Positions 1-12,100 of a stretch of DNA of 64,000 nt are shown piece by piece (position 1 is the first letter of the stretch; each line of letters opens with the position of its first letter). The stretch spans positions 255,809-319,808 of the forward strand of contig BDDD01000554.1 of assembly GCA_001972305.1 (NCBI GenBank), in the 5' to 3' direction. A program made the translations under genes and the position numbers. Source of the stretch: Cephalotus follicularis (taxonomy: Eukaryota > Streptophyta > Magnoliopsida > Oxalidales > Cephalotaceae). The notes below the pieces were generated by a model. The model was not told the DNA's origin. It ran no database searches and saw only the letters and a program-made list of their open reading frames with translations.

Positions 1-297
1 TTTGTTATTTTGCTTTCTCTTTAGTATTTTATGGTAAAATACTAAGGTACGGGTCCCGATTTTTCCGCAAATCGCGACATAAATTTTCCAAACGACCACC
101 AAAATAATCGCAATAAAAGTGCGAACATTCGAGCTTTATTGTCGCGCATTAAAAATAGGTTTTATTAGCCATCTTAGCTAACAGAATTACGACTTAAATA
201 CGTAATGCCTTTTTATTACTCTGGGCTCTATCGATTTTATCACAACTGTACACGCACCAATTTCATAATAATTATTTATGAAATTTGGGGCGTTACA
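1..297 (+). mobile_element. 3' end of an LTR of element X (body left of window)
   Basis: The segment ends in GGGGCGTTACA, the same terminal form as the LTR of element C, and then passes abruptly into the LTR of element A. At the junction the next five bases are AGTTC, which also occur at the matching place in A's other LTR (about 16431), so AGTTC is the likely target duplication. The segment is AT-rich and has no coding content. A perfect 10-bp inverted repeat with a 3-nt loop lies at 22-44. Only the LTR's last 297 bases are visible, so the family is unknown; the plus orientation is inferred from the CA terminus. Confidence 0.7.
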
Positions 298-670
298 AGT
301 TCATTTGGCAATAATCAATCATTTGAAAATGATAGTTGATATCATATTTTTGGTACGTAGCCCATAGTTGGTTTCAATTATTGAATTACAAGTGGTAGTG
401 GTCTTAAATGACAGCAAAACAGTATATACTATTATGACAGTAGCATATTCAGTAACAATAACCAAGCAGTAGCAATTCAAGGATTCACAAGAATAGCATT
501 TCAAAGTCATTCATATGAAACTCTCACAAGGAGTGCGTACGTTGTTTAGTTTTGGAATGTAATTGTATATGAGTCCAGGATTAACTGTTCTAGTCATCCA
601 AATGGAGGCCAAGTTGATTACATTCAAATTTGAGGTCCAAACAGACCTATATTAGTAATTTTTCCTAAGA

Positions 671-763
671 CAGTCGGTTGCCTTCAAGAGTAGCCGACTG
701 CTTTGGTTGAGTAGTCGACTGGATAGGGTTGAGCAGTCGACTGCAATGAAGAACAGTCGACTG
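671..763. repeat. Phased CAGTCGACTG array, distal, element A 3' LTR
   Basis: Sites start at 671, 691, 712, 734 and 754, each a version of CAGTCGACTG (CAGTCGGTTG, TAGCCGACTG, TAGTCGACTG, then two perfect copies). Spacing is 20-22 bp and the bases between sites are not conserved. The matching 5' LTR array (16797-16910) has one more unit. Confidence 0.85.
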
Positions 764-1796
764 CTTCTGCCCAGAAAATACAGGTAGTAGCAGTTTGCAA
801 TTTTCAATCTCTAATACAAATCCAATCAAACATGCAACAATGCAGAAAAATAAACATACATGATATGCATGCTAATATCTTCCAACACATATCGTTACCC
901 CTAACTTAAAATGCTATCCCGAAATCGATGGAGCTTGATTTCTCTCTTTGAGTTCCAACTTTTAGTTCAACCTTCCAACTCCAGAAAATTTAGTCTATAC
1001 ATTTACATGTTTAAGGACATGTATTAGTATCAGAAGTTCAACTAATTAACTGGTTACAATACCAATTCCAACAGTAGCTTAACCATCAAGTTTATCAATT
1101 CCATCTTGACAACTTCCTTTGAACTCTATGTTAACTATTATTCAATTTTGGATCCTTTGATCTTAATGCATTGACAGAAGGTAAATATGTGTACTTAGGG
1201 GAATCAGTAAGTTATAACTACTAACTAACAACAACAATAATCCAAATTAGAGGTTACCATCTCCATTTATACTTGAACCATTATCACATTCTATTTCAAT
1301 TCTAAATTATCCACTTTGTTCATGTTAACAGAAGGTATATCTGACTAACATCCTCCTAGTTGTAATATTATAACAGGTTTGGATGGTGACTTACCAGGAA
1401 TTCAAGCTTTGAGGTTTCTTATTCACTCTCTCTTGGAGTCTCCAACTTCAAGCATGCAACTCCAAAATTCTCCATCAAGTTCCTCAATACTCAGTGTTTG
1501 TAACTTTCTAACTCCACTCTAACCACTAATATAGGGTTAGGAAATCCTAGAATTCGTCAGACTACCATTACTCCAACATTTTCTCCATTCTCTCTCTCAC
1601 ATGCCTTACTTCCTTCATTGTCATTTCTCATTTGTTTTGCAGGTTGCAGGTCTGCAACTTGCAGAGCAAATAGAGGGCATGCAAGCACTCTAATCTGCAT
1701 GCTCTGGAAGCTCCTGTCACGCATGACACCTGCCCTCCATGCATTGCCTTTCATTTTAGTTGCACAGGCATGCACAGACACCTGTTCTGTACCGAT

Positions 1797-1877
1797 CCAC
1801 TCAACTGCCTTCACTTGTCAGTCAACTGGCATACCACGCATTTAGACAGTCGACTGCCCCCCTGTGGCAGTCGGCTG
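1797..1877. repeat. Proximal CAGTCGACTG cluster, element A 3' LTR
   Basis: Four relatives of CAGTCGACTG lie within 80 bp: one ending in CTCAACTG near 1797, CAGTCAACTG at 1819, a perfect copy at 1847 and CAGTCGGCTG at 1868. In LTR coordinates this is about 175-255 bp from the LTR start, the offset at which D and E also have a cluster. Confidence 0.75.
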
Positions 1878-2051
1878 TCAATGGTTGTTTTAGGGTTTCT
1901 TAAGTTTGATACTTTACCCAAAATTGCATCTACATTCATTCCAAGCATTTACCAATCATAAAATTATTATAATTGGACATTAAATTCAAATGAGTGCACA
2001 TTTTATTAATCATTATTACAATGTACACGAATTGAAATTGCGGTTATTACA

Positions 2052-2068
2052 TTCCCCCCTCCTTAAAG
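2052..2068 (-). other. Polypurine tract of element A
   Basis: On the minus strand the sequence is CTTTAAGGAGGGGGGAA immediately before the LTR's TGTAATAACC. It would prime plus-strand DNA synthesis. Element D has the same tract at 44729-44745. Confidence 0.85.
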
Positions 2069-2097
2069 AAAATTCGTCCTCGAATTTAGCCCTTACA

Positions 2098-4072
2098 TTA
2101 CATTCCGAATAGGTGGGGAAATGTCTCCCTCATTTCGTCTTCACGCTCCCACGTAGCTTCCTCCGCTCCGTGAAAACGCCACAGCACTTTGACCATAGGG
2201 ATGGTCTTGTTCCTTAGAACCTTTTCCGTTCGATCCATAATCCTTGTCGGCCTTTCCTCATATGTCAACCTCGAGCTAATGAATCTAGGGTCGTAGCTCA
2301 AAATGTGAGATGGGTCGGGTACGTATTTCTGTAACATGGAGACATGAAATACGTTAGGTACGTCCGACAAGCTAGGCGGTAGTGCAATCTGGTATGCTAC
2401 CTCCCCCACTCTCTCCAGTAACTCGTAAGGTCCAATATACCTTGGAGCCAACTTCCCCTTGAGGCCAAAACGGTGTATCCCTTTCGAAGGCGAAATCTTT
2501 AAGAAAACATGATCTCCCTTCTCGAATTCCAACTTCCTTCGCTTGCTATCGGCGTAACTCTTATGCCGACTTTGTACGGCTAGCAGTCACTTCTTGATCA
2601 TCTCCACTTTATCAATGGTCTCTTGTACCAAGTCCGGTCCAAGCACTTGTCTCTCACCTACCTCATCCCAGCAAATAGGTGATCTGCATTTCCACCCTTA
2701 CAAAGCTTCATAAGGAGCCATCCCAATGCTGGTATGAAAACTGTTGTTGTAAGAGAACCCAATCAATGCTAGATGGTCCTCCCAACTCCCAGCAAAATAA
2801 ATCATGCAAGCCCGCAGCATATCCTCCAGAGTCTGAATCGTACGCTCGGACTGTCCGTCAGTTTGTGGGTGAAATGCAGTGCTGAAGTTCAAGGTTGTTC
2901 CCATTGCTCTTTGGAACTTCTTCCAGAACCTCGAAGTAAATCTACCATCTTGGTCGCATACAATACTGACCGGCACGCCATGCAATCTCACTTTCTCCCG
3001 GATATACAATCGAGCAAGCTTCTCGATAGAATATGTCATGTTCATCGGAAGAAAGTGAGCAGACTTAGTAAGTCTATCCACTACAACCCACATGGCCTCA
3101 TGTTGGTTTTGTGACCTCGGTAATCCCGACACGAAGTCCATGGTCACATGCTCCCATTTCCATTCAACCACTGGTAGCGATTGTAGCAGTCCCGCAGGTT
3201 TCTAATGTTCAGCCTTCACTCTCTGACACGTCAAACATCTTGCTACATATTCAGCAATTTCACTCTTCATACCGCTCTACCAGTAGTTCTTCTTCAGGTC
3301 GTGCCACATTTTGGAACTTCCTGGGTGAACATTGTACTTCGATTTGTGAGCTTGTTGCAGTAGCTCATTCTTGATGTTCTCATCATTCGGAACACATATC
3401 CTCCCCTGGAACCTCAGTATGCCATCAGTATGAATGGAGAACTCAGAATCAGTGTCTAGGTTCTCACGAATACTCCACAACTCAGAGTCACTGTACTGAG
3501 CAGTCAGAATAAGCTCCAGAAGTTCCGGTTGTGCTCTCATACTTGCCACAATAACTCCTCGGGAAACCATGAACGGATTCCATTTCTAAAATTCCTCCAA
3601 CAGCTTCCACTGTGACACCATTGCTCCAGCAATCATTGCCTTGCGACTCAGCGCATCAGCCACTACATTCGCCTTGCCCGGGTGGTATTGGATATTGCAG
3701 TTGTAGTCATTAAAGTATTCACCCATCACCTCTGTCTCATATTGATCTCCTTCTGGGAAAAAAAATATTTCAAACTTTTGTGGTCAGTAAAGATCTCAAA
3801 CTGAGCTCCATAGAGATAGTGCCTCCATTTCTGCAAAGAAAACACTATGGCTGCCGACTCAAGATCGTGTACGGGATAATTTTCCTCGTACGGCTTTAGC
3901 TTCCTCGATGCGTATGCAATCACCCTACCATGTTGCATAAGTACACATCCCAATCCTTTCCCAGAAGCATCCGTGTAGACAGTAAGTCCCTCATTACCCT
4001 CCTGTAATGCCAACACTGGAGCCGAAATCAACCGACTCTTCAATTCTTGGAAACTTGCCTCACAAGGATCAT
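2098..4072 (-). pseudogene. Element A pol, 3' half: RNase H, integrase, chromodomain-like end
   Basis: Read downward from 4072, this continues the RT/RNase H connection broken by B. RNase H is recognisable by [14 protein letters not shown] and [13 protein letters not shown] (about 4000-3740). Integrase follows, with a zinc-binding region near 3300, the MDFVSGLPRS core near 3130, a DQDGRFTS block and [15 protein letters not shown] near 2880. The C-terminus (about 2250-2100) has the VKVLWRFHG and EEATWERED blocks typical of chromodomain-like tails. Several stops and shifts break the frame, for example near 3725, 3575, 3210 and 2590, so no functional protein is made. The stop at 2098 lies 30 bases before the polypurine tract. 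The homologous part of D is 44770-46740. Confidence 0.9.
4068..4072. repeat. Target-site duplication ATCAT, left copy, element B
   Basis: ATCAT precedes B's first base and is repeated at 12787-12791. The uninterrupted relative in D at 46738 has a single ATCAT in the same RT/RNase H context, which confirms the insertion point. Confidence 0.95.
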
Positions 4073-7000
4073 TGTAATATCCCGTTCTTTCGTATAGAAT
4101 TTTCGGGCTTTTCGATTTATTTCGTGTGGGCTGTCGATTTTTTTTCGATTTGTGGACTGCCATTTTTCAGTTTGTTTTGCTTTTGGCTAGGCTAAGCGGG
4201 TTTTGGCTTTATCCTAGTGGGTTTTGATATTAAGTCTATGAATAAATAAAATAATTTTTGGCTTTTTATTCAAGTGTTAAAACTAATTTCAGCATTTTAA
4301 AGATAAAAGAAAACCCTATTTTGTATTAAAAAAATTGCTTTCTCTCCCTCTCTCTCTCTCCCGGCCACCATCTCTCTCGTTGTCTCTCCCCTCTCACCCT
4401 CTGTCACTGGCAACGCCACCGATATGGCACCGGCAAAGGCACCGGTTGAACCCCCACGACGTTCTGAGTCCACCGGACCCAACCTCTGCGCCGGACAACG
4501 GCCCAATCGGCGTGCGCGACGTCTTCTCTCCCCGGTACTGTCGAACGCCGTAGCTCCATCTTCGGTGATCGTCACGACAAGCCAAGGTCATATTCTGCAT
4601 CCTGGCGATGAGAGGAAGCGAACCTGACCAGCCCCAACCCTTGGCGACGCCGGAAAAGCAGATCGGCGCAAGTCCAGCCGCGGTCAAACCTCTTCGTTCC
4701 GGCCAAATACGGCGGTTTCATGGCAAACGCGCCTTGGATATGGAATCACCGGCCTCAAACGCTCCAGATCTGCCCTTTTCAGTGACTGACCAGAGACGCG
4801 TGACAGACACGCGCCGGCCAGTGGCGGCGCGTGAGCCCACGCGCAGCTGTCTCCGGCGACATGTTGTCGGACAGTTTTCCGACTCCGTTCTCCGCATACG
4901 TGTGATCTGCTCCGATTCCGCGATGTGATTATGGCTCTGTGCTCTGTTTTGACTGCTTTCGGTAAACTCTGAACCATATTCCGTTAATTCTGTTTTCGAT
5001 TGAATTATGTATTTCTGTAATCGTTTTACGATATTATGAGCTGAACTAGTATTATGATTCGAAATTGGATGAATTGGAAAAAATGGACTTACCTTAGTGA
5101 ATTCGAAAATATGTTTAGATGAGACTTCTACGAATTGGACTTAATAAACCTATCATTATGTTATATGGTCATGAACAGTGTACAATTACCCATGAGTTGA
5201 GGTATGATTTTATTTCAAGTCCTTATGAGAACGATTTTATTTCTGTTAGATGTTTGCAACAACCGATGAGCGGTCTAGAGAAGTCTCGATATATATTCTT
5301 GAGGTTGTTATGGTGACTGCATGAGGTACGGATTTCTATCGTTCCTTGGCTATCTGGTTATCAAACTAAAATCATTTTTATTCTATGATCTCGTTTGCAA
5401 CATCAGTTTCTGTTTTGGAAGTGCGGATTTTATCGTTCTTGGGCTATCCAATTTATTTGAAATAAACCCAGTTTTATAAGTATGTTCCTTTGGATTTTAT
5501 GAACTTTGTTATGTTTCGGGTTTTGACACGTTCTGGTACTAAAGTCGGCTTTGACATTCTTACAAAATTAAATGTTCTAACTTTATATATGCTCATTTAT
5601 GATTTGTTTATGAAATGCTGATCATCTCTTTTATGGTGAATTAAAATGAGTTGATTTCTGATTGTGAAAACGTTCGGATTCCTTCGTTTTTGGGTCATTA
5701 TCCTCCGATTTTATTGAAATGAACATGGAATATGTTAAAAAAAAGTACGGATTTCTTCGTCTTGGATTATCATCTTCTGTTTGGGTTTTAATAAATTTAG
5801 TTCCCGTTTTGAAAATACGAATTCTTCGTTTTGGTTATCATTCAGTTTTGTTTAGTAAATGAAGTACGAATCTTCGTCCCTTGATACCCTCTTACTGATT
5901 CGATTCTGTTTTGAAAATAAATACAGATTCTTTGTTTTGGGTTATTATTCTGTTTATTAATATGTTCCCTTTTGGTTTATGAACTCCGTTATATTTGAAT
6001 TTTGAAAATAAAGTCACTTGATATTTTATGAAGTAAATATTTCTGACATTATGAATTCAGTTATGATAAGTTTACGAAATGTTATGCAATCATCTCTTTA
6101 TTGTGAAATTAAATGAGTTGATTTTTCCGATTATGAAAGCATATGTTTATATCGTTTGAGAACGATTTATGTTTATGTTTGGGAAATATTTCTATGAATT
6201 TTAAAATGATTTGATGAAATCATAGTTTTTTAAATGGTGAAATGCTGAGCTTGTTATAACCACCTATGGGGGTACCATAGGCATGCTATGAGCCTGGCAC
6301 GGGGGCATGACACTTTCCGTAACGGTGTGATTTGTTTACGGCGTCTCTCAGGGATATCCTTAGATAGGATATGGGATAGAGGCGTATGGATCGATCCTAG
6401 TTATATGTTTGGGATATGTTTTGGGATATGGGAATTGTATGTGTAGTGCCGTACACTGCAATTCTATTTGGCAATGTGGAATTAGCTACTCCCTTGCTAC
6501 TATGAGTTTCTGATATGTTATGGGTTTTGGTGCTCAGTTATGGAACTTATGTTTTGAAAGGTTTCGCGTATGTTTTGAAAGTTATGGAACCTATGTTTTG
6601 GAAAGGTATGCTTTATGTTTTCAAAGCTATAAACTTGGTTATATGTTTTGCTATGGGCGTTTACAAAGCATGTTTTAAACTATTTTTCTTGCTTAAGAAT
6701 TCTGCTTTTAAAGTACTTTTGAAATCTTACTGCTTCCAGATTATCATTTATCGTTTAATGTTTTATTTTGTTCTAAAATCTGTTTTTTTTATACTATTCA
6801 GAAACTGTTTTCTTTTGTTTCGTACTGTTCAGAAACTGTTTTCTTTTGTTCTGTAAATTGTTCTATTCTGTTTCCTAGAGTGTTTCGTTTCGTAAGATGT
6901 TTTGTATCGTATTGCGTTTGTTTCAGATACTGTATCGAGCATGATATTGTTTTGTTTCGGATACTGTTTCATTTTGGTAAACTGTTTTATTTCGGATACA

Positions 7001-7556
7001 GTTTTGTTTCGTTCTGTTATGATTCGTAACTGATCTATTATGATTCGTAACTGTTCTGTTTTGTTTCGTAAACCGTTCTGTTTTGATTCATTTCTATTTT
7101 GATTCGTATTTATGTTGTTTCATAACTGATTTGTTTCATAAACTGTTCGTAAACTATTTTATGATTCTATATCCGTACTGAGGTTTGCTCAGCCGCGTTT
7201 TTTTTTTGTTTCCATGCGGCAGGTTTTCAGGGACAGCATGGGCAAGTGTGATGAGAGAGTTACCTTATGTCAGAGGATCATCTAGGAGTTTGATCTAGTT
7301 ATGTTTCTAGTAGTGTTATGGTCGTGTATAGGCCAGTTATCTAAACAGTATTGTGATTTTGGTCTATGATAAAGTTTTCAGGTTATGTTTCAGATTCAGT
7401 TTATGTTCCATGATGATACCTGTTTTCAGATTTTTAGAACCACCACGTATTGATGATGATTAAGATTAGGATCTTTGATATGTTTTTAGTTCAGTTTTGT
7501 GTGACACACCGATCCTGAATCGGGAGTGATCCCGGTTCTGAATCGGGGGTGTTACA
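4073..7556 (+). repeat. Element B 5' LTR
   Basis: This 3484-bp LTR aligns along its length with 9180-12786. It starts in a CT microsatellite and a GC-rich block (about 4335-4930), then becomes AT-rich with many tGTACGGATTyTTCG-like and TTCGTTTTG-like short repeats. An inverted repeat CCTATGG/CCATAGG (6263-6281) lies in a module shared with H's LTR. Relative to the 3' LTR it lacks about 75 bp near 5397. The open frames in the GC-rich block have no family resemblance and are not called as genes. Confidence 0.92.
6263..6281 (+). other. Inverted repeat CCTATGG-GGGTA-CCATAGG in B LTR
   Basis: A perfect 7-bp stem with a 5-nt loop sits in a module (about 6255-6350) that also occurs in H's LTR at 39805-39895. 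H has the same stem with a 6-nt loop. The 3' LTR copy of B (about 11438-11456) has one stem mismatch. Confidence 0.6.
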
Positions 7557-7690
7557 GTTATGGTATCAGAGAATAGATTTTTCTTTCCTTAGAAGACCTA
7601 TCTAGGTTTGACCTGTGAGATGGGTAGACATTTGGGTTAGGGCTATTCCTTAAGAGTCGTTTCGGTATGTTCCTTTGTATTCCTGTTTTA
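7557..7690 (+). other. Primer-binding site and leader of element B
   Basis: TGGTATCAGAG (7561-7571) follows the LTR end and is complementary to the 3' end of initiator-Met tRNA; the usual final C is A here. The leader that follows, TCCTTAGAAGACCTA and onward to about 7660, is nearly the same as H's leader at 39935-40000. The position suggests packaging or dimerisation signals kept in common with the helper (inference). Confidence 0.8.
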
Positions 7691-8684
7691 TGTCTCTCTT
7701 TGTTTTACTCCGTTTCTATTTTGTTTCTTGATGACACGAATAGTCGGACGACTAAGGAATGTTAATCCGAAAGTTGAGTCAGTTGTTTCACAAGAGGATG
7801 CACGGTATGAGCCAACTTTATAGTGATTAAAAGACCGACCGAACGAGCCGTAATGCTAAGCGATCGATCGATTGGACCGAAAAGCATGAGTGTTGTCTGA
7901 ATAGCTTCCATATCGAACAGTGGTTGATCGAGATAGAATATGAATGGTCATTATGAATGGACCGATGTGACAGTTAACTACTTATATATGCTGGTATGAG
8001 ATAGTATCTGTATTTAGTCAACCCCTCGACTTCAACTACATATGGAGTTTACCTTTAGATTCATAGTGGAGTGCTAAATGGCTATGAATGATAAACGAAT
8101 ATGGATCGTAATTGGATATGGACCGTAAACGGATATGAAATGTAATAGATATAGCACGATCATGGATTGATATGGGACAAAAGTCTTTGGATGATGACAT
8201 ATGGTAGAGTTACTAATGACAGGTTGTGTTATGGCTTATATGGATATGATATGGCATTGTTCACATCTTTTTATGCTAGATATGTATCTCACATGATCGA
8301 TATTATATATATCTGCTACACCTCTGCACACATTTATTGCTTATGATATTGGATATGGATTTGTTTATATGTTTTGTGAAGATGGCCTTTTGTTTATGTG
8401 GGTTGTGAAGAGTACCTTTTGGTTATAAACTAAATTGTATAGATTTATGAGACTTGTTATGTATAAGAGGTAACTTAAGAGATATGTTTATTCAGTTATC
8501 GACCTGCCGACATGTGGCAGTGCTTATGAGATGTATGTTGATGTATTGGATATGCGTGAGTTCATACTTGAGAGATTGGAATGATGATTCGGATTTAAAT
8601 TGTGGTTTACTAAGGGCTGAGCCCATTTATAATTGATTGTTCCTCCTTCGGGAGTGTGGATATAAATTGTGTTTTCTTTATAGG

Positions 8685-8718
8685 GGGCATATGTCCGATA
8701 AACGAATACTAAATGCCC
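8685..8718 (+). other. Candidate RNA hairpin 1 in element B
   Basis: Stem GGGCAT (8685-8690) pairs with ATGCCC (8713-8718) around a loop carrying GTCCGATAAACGAATAC. The companion hairpin at 8974-9006 keeps this loop sequence but has a different, still complementary stem. Confidence 0.5.
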
Positions 8719-8973
8719 AATTTTCAGGAGATTATAAGAGTTAGAATATACTCAATTGAGTATTCCATTGATATGATTATCTTTTGCATACTTATATTAG
8801 TATTGGATATGATCAAACCAATCTTTGAGAGTATTGAAAGGACTGTCCTTCGCATGCAAATGGTATATTTGATTTAGTTGTGATGTAGTCTGGTACGGGT
8901 TGAACCCTAGCATATAGATTGTGATGAGATATGAGAGTTGATCTCCAAACATATAAACTGTGGTTTATCAGGT

Positions 8974-9006
8974 GGCATGGAGTCCGATAAACGAATACAT
9001 CATGCC
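8974..9006 (+). other. Candidate RNA hairpin 2 in element B
   Basis: Stem GGCATG (8974-8979) pairs with CATGCC (9001-9006) around the same GTCCGATAAACGAATAC loop as the hairpin at 8685-8718. It lies about 155 bp before the polypurine tract. Confidence 0.5.
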
Positions 9007-9160
9007 TGATTTTCGGGAAATCCTAAGAGTATGGTTTGTAATGGTTATCCATACTGTTTTCACATATGGTTTGAGGTTTCCGTTGATATGATATGGCGCA
9101 TTCTGTCTGGATAATCTACTTGTTTTAGGTTAGTAGGGGTTTAGATTTCGGGACGAAATC

Positions 9161-9179
9161 TTTTTAAGGGGCGTGGAAA
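9161..9179 (+). other. Polypurine tract of element B
   Basis: TTTTTAAGGGGCGTGGAAA runs directly into the 3' LTR start TGTAATATC. The preceding TTTCGGGACGAAATC is a short inverted repeat. Element H has a matching tract before 62197. Confidence 0.8.
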
Positions 9180-12100
9180 TGTAATATCTCGTTTTTCCGT
9201 ATAGAATTTTTGGGCTTTTCGATTTGTTTCGTGTGGGCTGTCAATTTTTTTTCGGTTTGTGGACTGCCATTTTTCGGTTTGTTTTGCTTTTGGCTAGGCT
9301 AAGCGGGTTTTGGCTTTAGCCTAGTGGGTTTTGATATTAAGTCTATGAATAAATAAAATAATTTTTGGCTTTTTATTCAAGTGTTAAAACCAATTTCAAC
9401 ATTTTAAAGATAAAAGAAAACCCTATTTTGTATTAAAAAAAATTGCTTTCTCTCTCTCTCTCTGTCTCTCTCTCTCCCGGCCACCGTCTCTCCCGTTCTC
9501 TCTCCCCTCTTACCCTCTGTCACCGGCGACGCCGCCGATATGGCACCGGCGAAGGCACTGGTTGAACCCCCACGACGTCCTGAGTCCACCGGACCCAACC
9601 TCTGCGCCGGACAACGGCCCAATCGGCGTGCGCGACGTCTTCTCTCCCCGGCACTGTCTAACGCCGTAGCTCCGTCTCTGGTGATCGTCACGACAAGCCA
9701 AGGTCATATTCGGCATCCTGGCGACGAGTGGAAGCGAACACGACCAGCCCCGACCATTGGCGACGCCGAAAAAGTAGATCGGCGCAAGTCCAACCGCGGT
9801 CAAACGTCTTCGTTCCGGCCAAATACGACGGTTTCATGGAAAATGCGCCTTGGATATGGAATCACCGCCCTCAAACGCTCCAGATTGGCCCTTTTTAGTG
9901 ACTGACCGGTGATGCGTGACAGACACGCGTCTGCCAGCGGCGGAAGTGAGCCCACCGGCAGCTGTCTCCGGCGACATGTTTTCTGACAGTTTTCCGACTC
10001 CGTTCTCCGCATACGTGTGATCCGCTCCGATTCTGCGATGTGATTATGGCTGTGTGCTCTATTTCAACTGCTTTCGGTAAACTCTAAACCCTATTCCGTT
10101 AATTTTGTTTTCGATTGAATTATGTATTTCTGTAATCGTTTTACGATATTATGAGCTGAACTAGTATTATGATTCGAAATTGGATGAATTGGACAAATTG
10201 GACTTACCTTAGTCAATTCGAAAATATGTTTAGATGAAACTTCTACGGATTGGACTTAATAAACCTATCATTATGTTATATGGTCATGAACAGTGTACAA
10301 TGACCCATGAGTTGAGGTATGATTTTATTTCAAGTCCTTATGATAACGATTTTATTTCTGTTAGATGTTTCCAACAATCGATGAGCAGTCTAGAGAAGTC
10401 TCGATATATATTCTTGAGGTTGTTTTGGTGACTGCATGAGGTACGGATTTCTATCGTTCCTTGGCTATCTGGTTATCAAACTAAAATAAGTTTTATTCTA
10501 TGATCTCGTTTTATAGACTTGGTTATGTTTTAATGTACGGATGCTTTCGTTCTTTGGCTTTCTTTCTGATTTGATCGTAATAAATTCAGTTTCTGTTTTG
10601 GAAGTACGGATTTTATCGTTCTTGGGCTATCAAATTTATTTGAAATAAACCCAGTTTCATAAGTATGTTCCTTTGGATTTTATGAACTTTGTTATGTTTC
10701 GGGTTTTGACACGTTCTGGAACAAACATTCTTACGAAATTAAATGTTCTGACTTTATATATGCTCATTTATGATTTGTTTATGAAATGCTATGCGATCAT
10801 CTCTTTTATGGTGAATTAAAATGAGTTGATTTCTGATTGTGAAAACGTTCGGATTCCTTTGTTTTTGGGTCATTATCCTCCGATTTTATTGAAATGAACT
10901 TGGAATATGTTAAAAAAAAGTACGGATTTCTTCGTCTTGGATTATCATCTTCTGTTTGGGTTTTAATAAATTTAGTTCCCATTTTGAAAATAAGAATTCT
11001 TCGTTTTGGTTATCATTCGGTTTTGTTTAGTAAATGAAGTACGGATATTCGTTCCTTGATACACTCTTACTGATTCGATTCTGTTTTGAAAATAAATACA
11101 GATTCTTTGTTTTGGGTTATTATTTGGTTTATTAATATGTTCCCTTTTGGTTTATGAACTCCGTTATATTTGGATTTTGAAAATAAAGTCACTTGATATT
11201 TTATGAAGTAAATATTTCTGACTTTATGAATTCAGTTATGATAAGTTTACGAAATGTTATGCAATCATCTCTTTATTGTGAAATTAAATGAGTTGATATT
11301 TTCGATTATGAAAGCATATGTTTATATCGTTTGAGAACGATTTATGTTTATGTTTGGGAAACCTTTCTATGAATTTTAAAATGATTTGATGAAATCATAG
11401 TTTTTTAAATGGTGAAATACTGAGCTTGTTATAACCACCTAAGGGGGTACCATAGGCATGCTGTGAGCCTGACACGGGGGCTTGACACTTTCCGTAACGG
11501 TGTGATTTGTTTACGGCCTCTCTCAGGGATATCCTTAGATAGGATTTGGGATAGAGGCGTATGGATCGATCCTAGTTATATGTTTGGGATACGGGAATTG
11601 TATGTGTAGTGCCGTACACTGCAATTCTATTTGGCAATGTGGAATTAGCTACTCCCTTGCTACTATGTGTTTCTGATATATTATGGGTTTTGGTGCTCAG
11701 TTATGGAACTTATGTTTTGAAAGGTTTCGTGTATGTTTTGAAAGTTATGGAACCTATGTTTTGGAAAGGTATGCTTTATGTTTTCAAAGTATGGAACTTA
11801 TGTTTTGAAAGGTTTCGTATATGTTTTGAAAGTTATGGAACCTATGTTTTGGAAAGGTATGCTTTATGTTTTCAAAGCTATAAACTTGGTTATAGGTTTT
11901 GCTATGGGCGTTTACAAAGCATGTTTTAAACTATTTTTCTTGCTTAAGAATTATGCTTTTAAAGTACTTTTGAAATCTTACTGCTTCCAAATTATCATTT
12001 ATCATTTAATGTTTTGTTTTGTTCTGAAATCTGTTTGTTTTATACTATTCAAAAACTGTTTTCTTTTGTTTCGTACTGTTCATAAATTGTTTTCTTTTGC

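Larger units (their letters stand above)
298..2051 (-). repeat. Element A 3' LTR, truncated
   Basis: It starts (minus strand) with TGTAATAACCGC next to the polypurine tract and matches the 5' LTR at 16433-18177 nearly base for base. About 950 bp of the far end, corresponding to 15477-16432, are missing because X was inserted. It lacks one 21-bp unit of the GTCGAC array present in the 5' copy. The LTR is non-coding and AT-rich; short reading frames around 1557-1845 recur in the 5' LTR only because the two LTRs are copies. Confidence 0.88.
7691..9160 (+). other. Element B internal region, no coding capacity
   Basis: No gag, protease, RT or integrase block can be recognised in any frame. A GTTAACTA..TATATGCTGGTATG motif at 7973-8020 recurs in C's internal region. 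A hairpin with a TTCG loop, CTCC/GGAG, lies at 8643-8654. Two copies of an approximately 90-bp segment (about 8655-8745 and 8945-9035) each hold the sequence GTCCGATAAACGAATAC inside an inverted repeat whose stem differs between copies. The rest is AT-rich without visible function. Confidence 0.75.

Noticed and set aside
7561..7571. Possible tRNA genes at the TGGTATCAGAGC sites
   Set aside because: Only the 3'-end complement of initiator-Met tRNA is present, next to LTR ends; no cloverleaf surrounds any of them.
9404..10012. Open frames of 70-120 codons conserved between 4297-4977 and here
   Set aside because: They are in the GC-rich start of B's two LTRs, which are copies of each other. No protein family is recognised and frames differ between copies.
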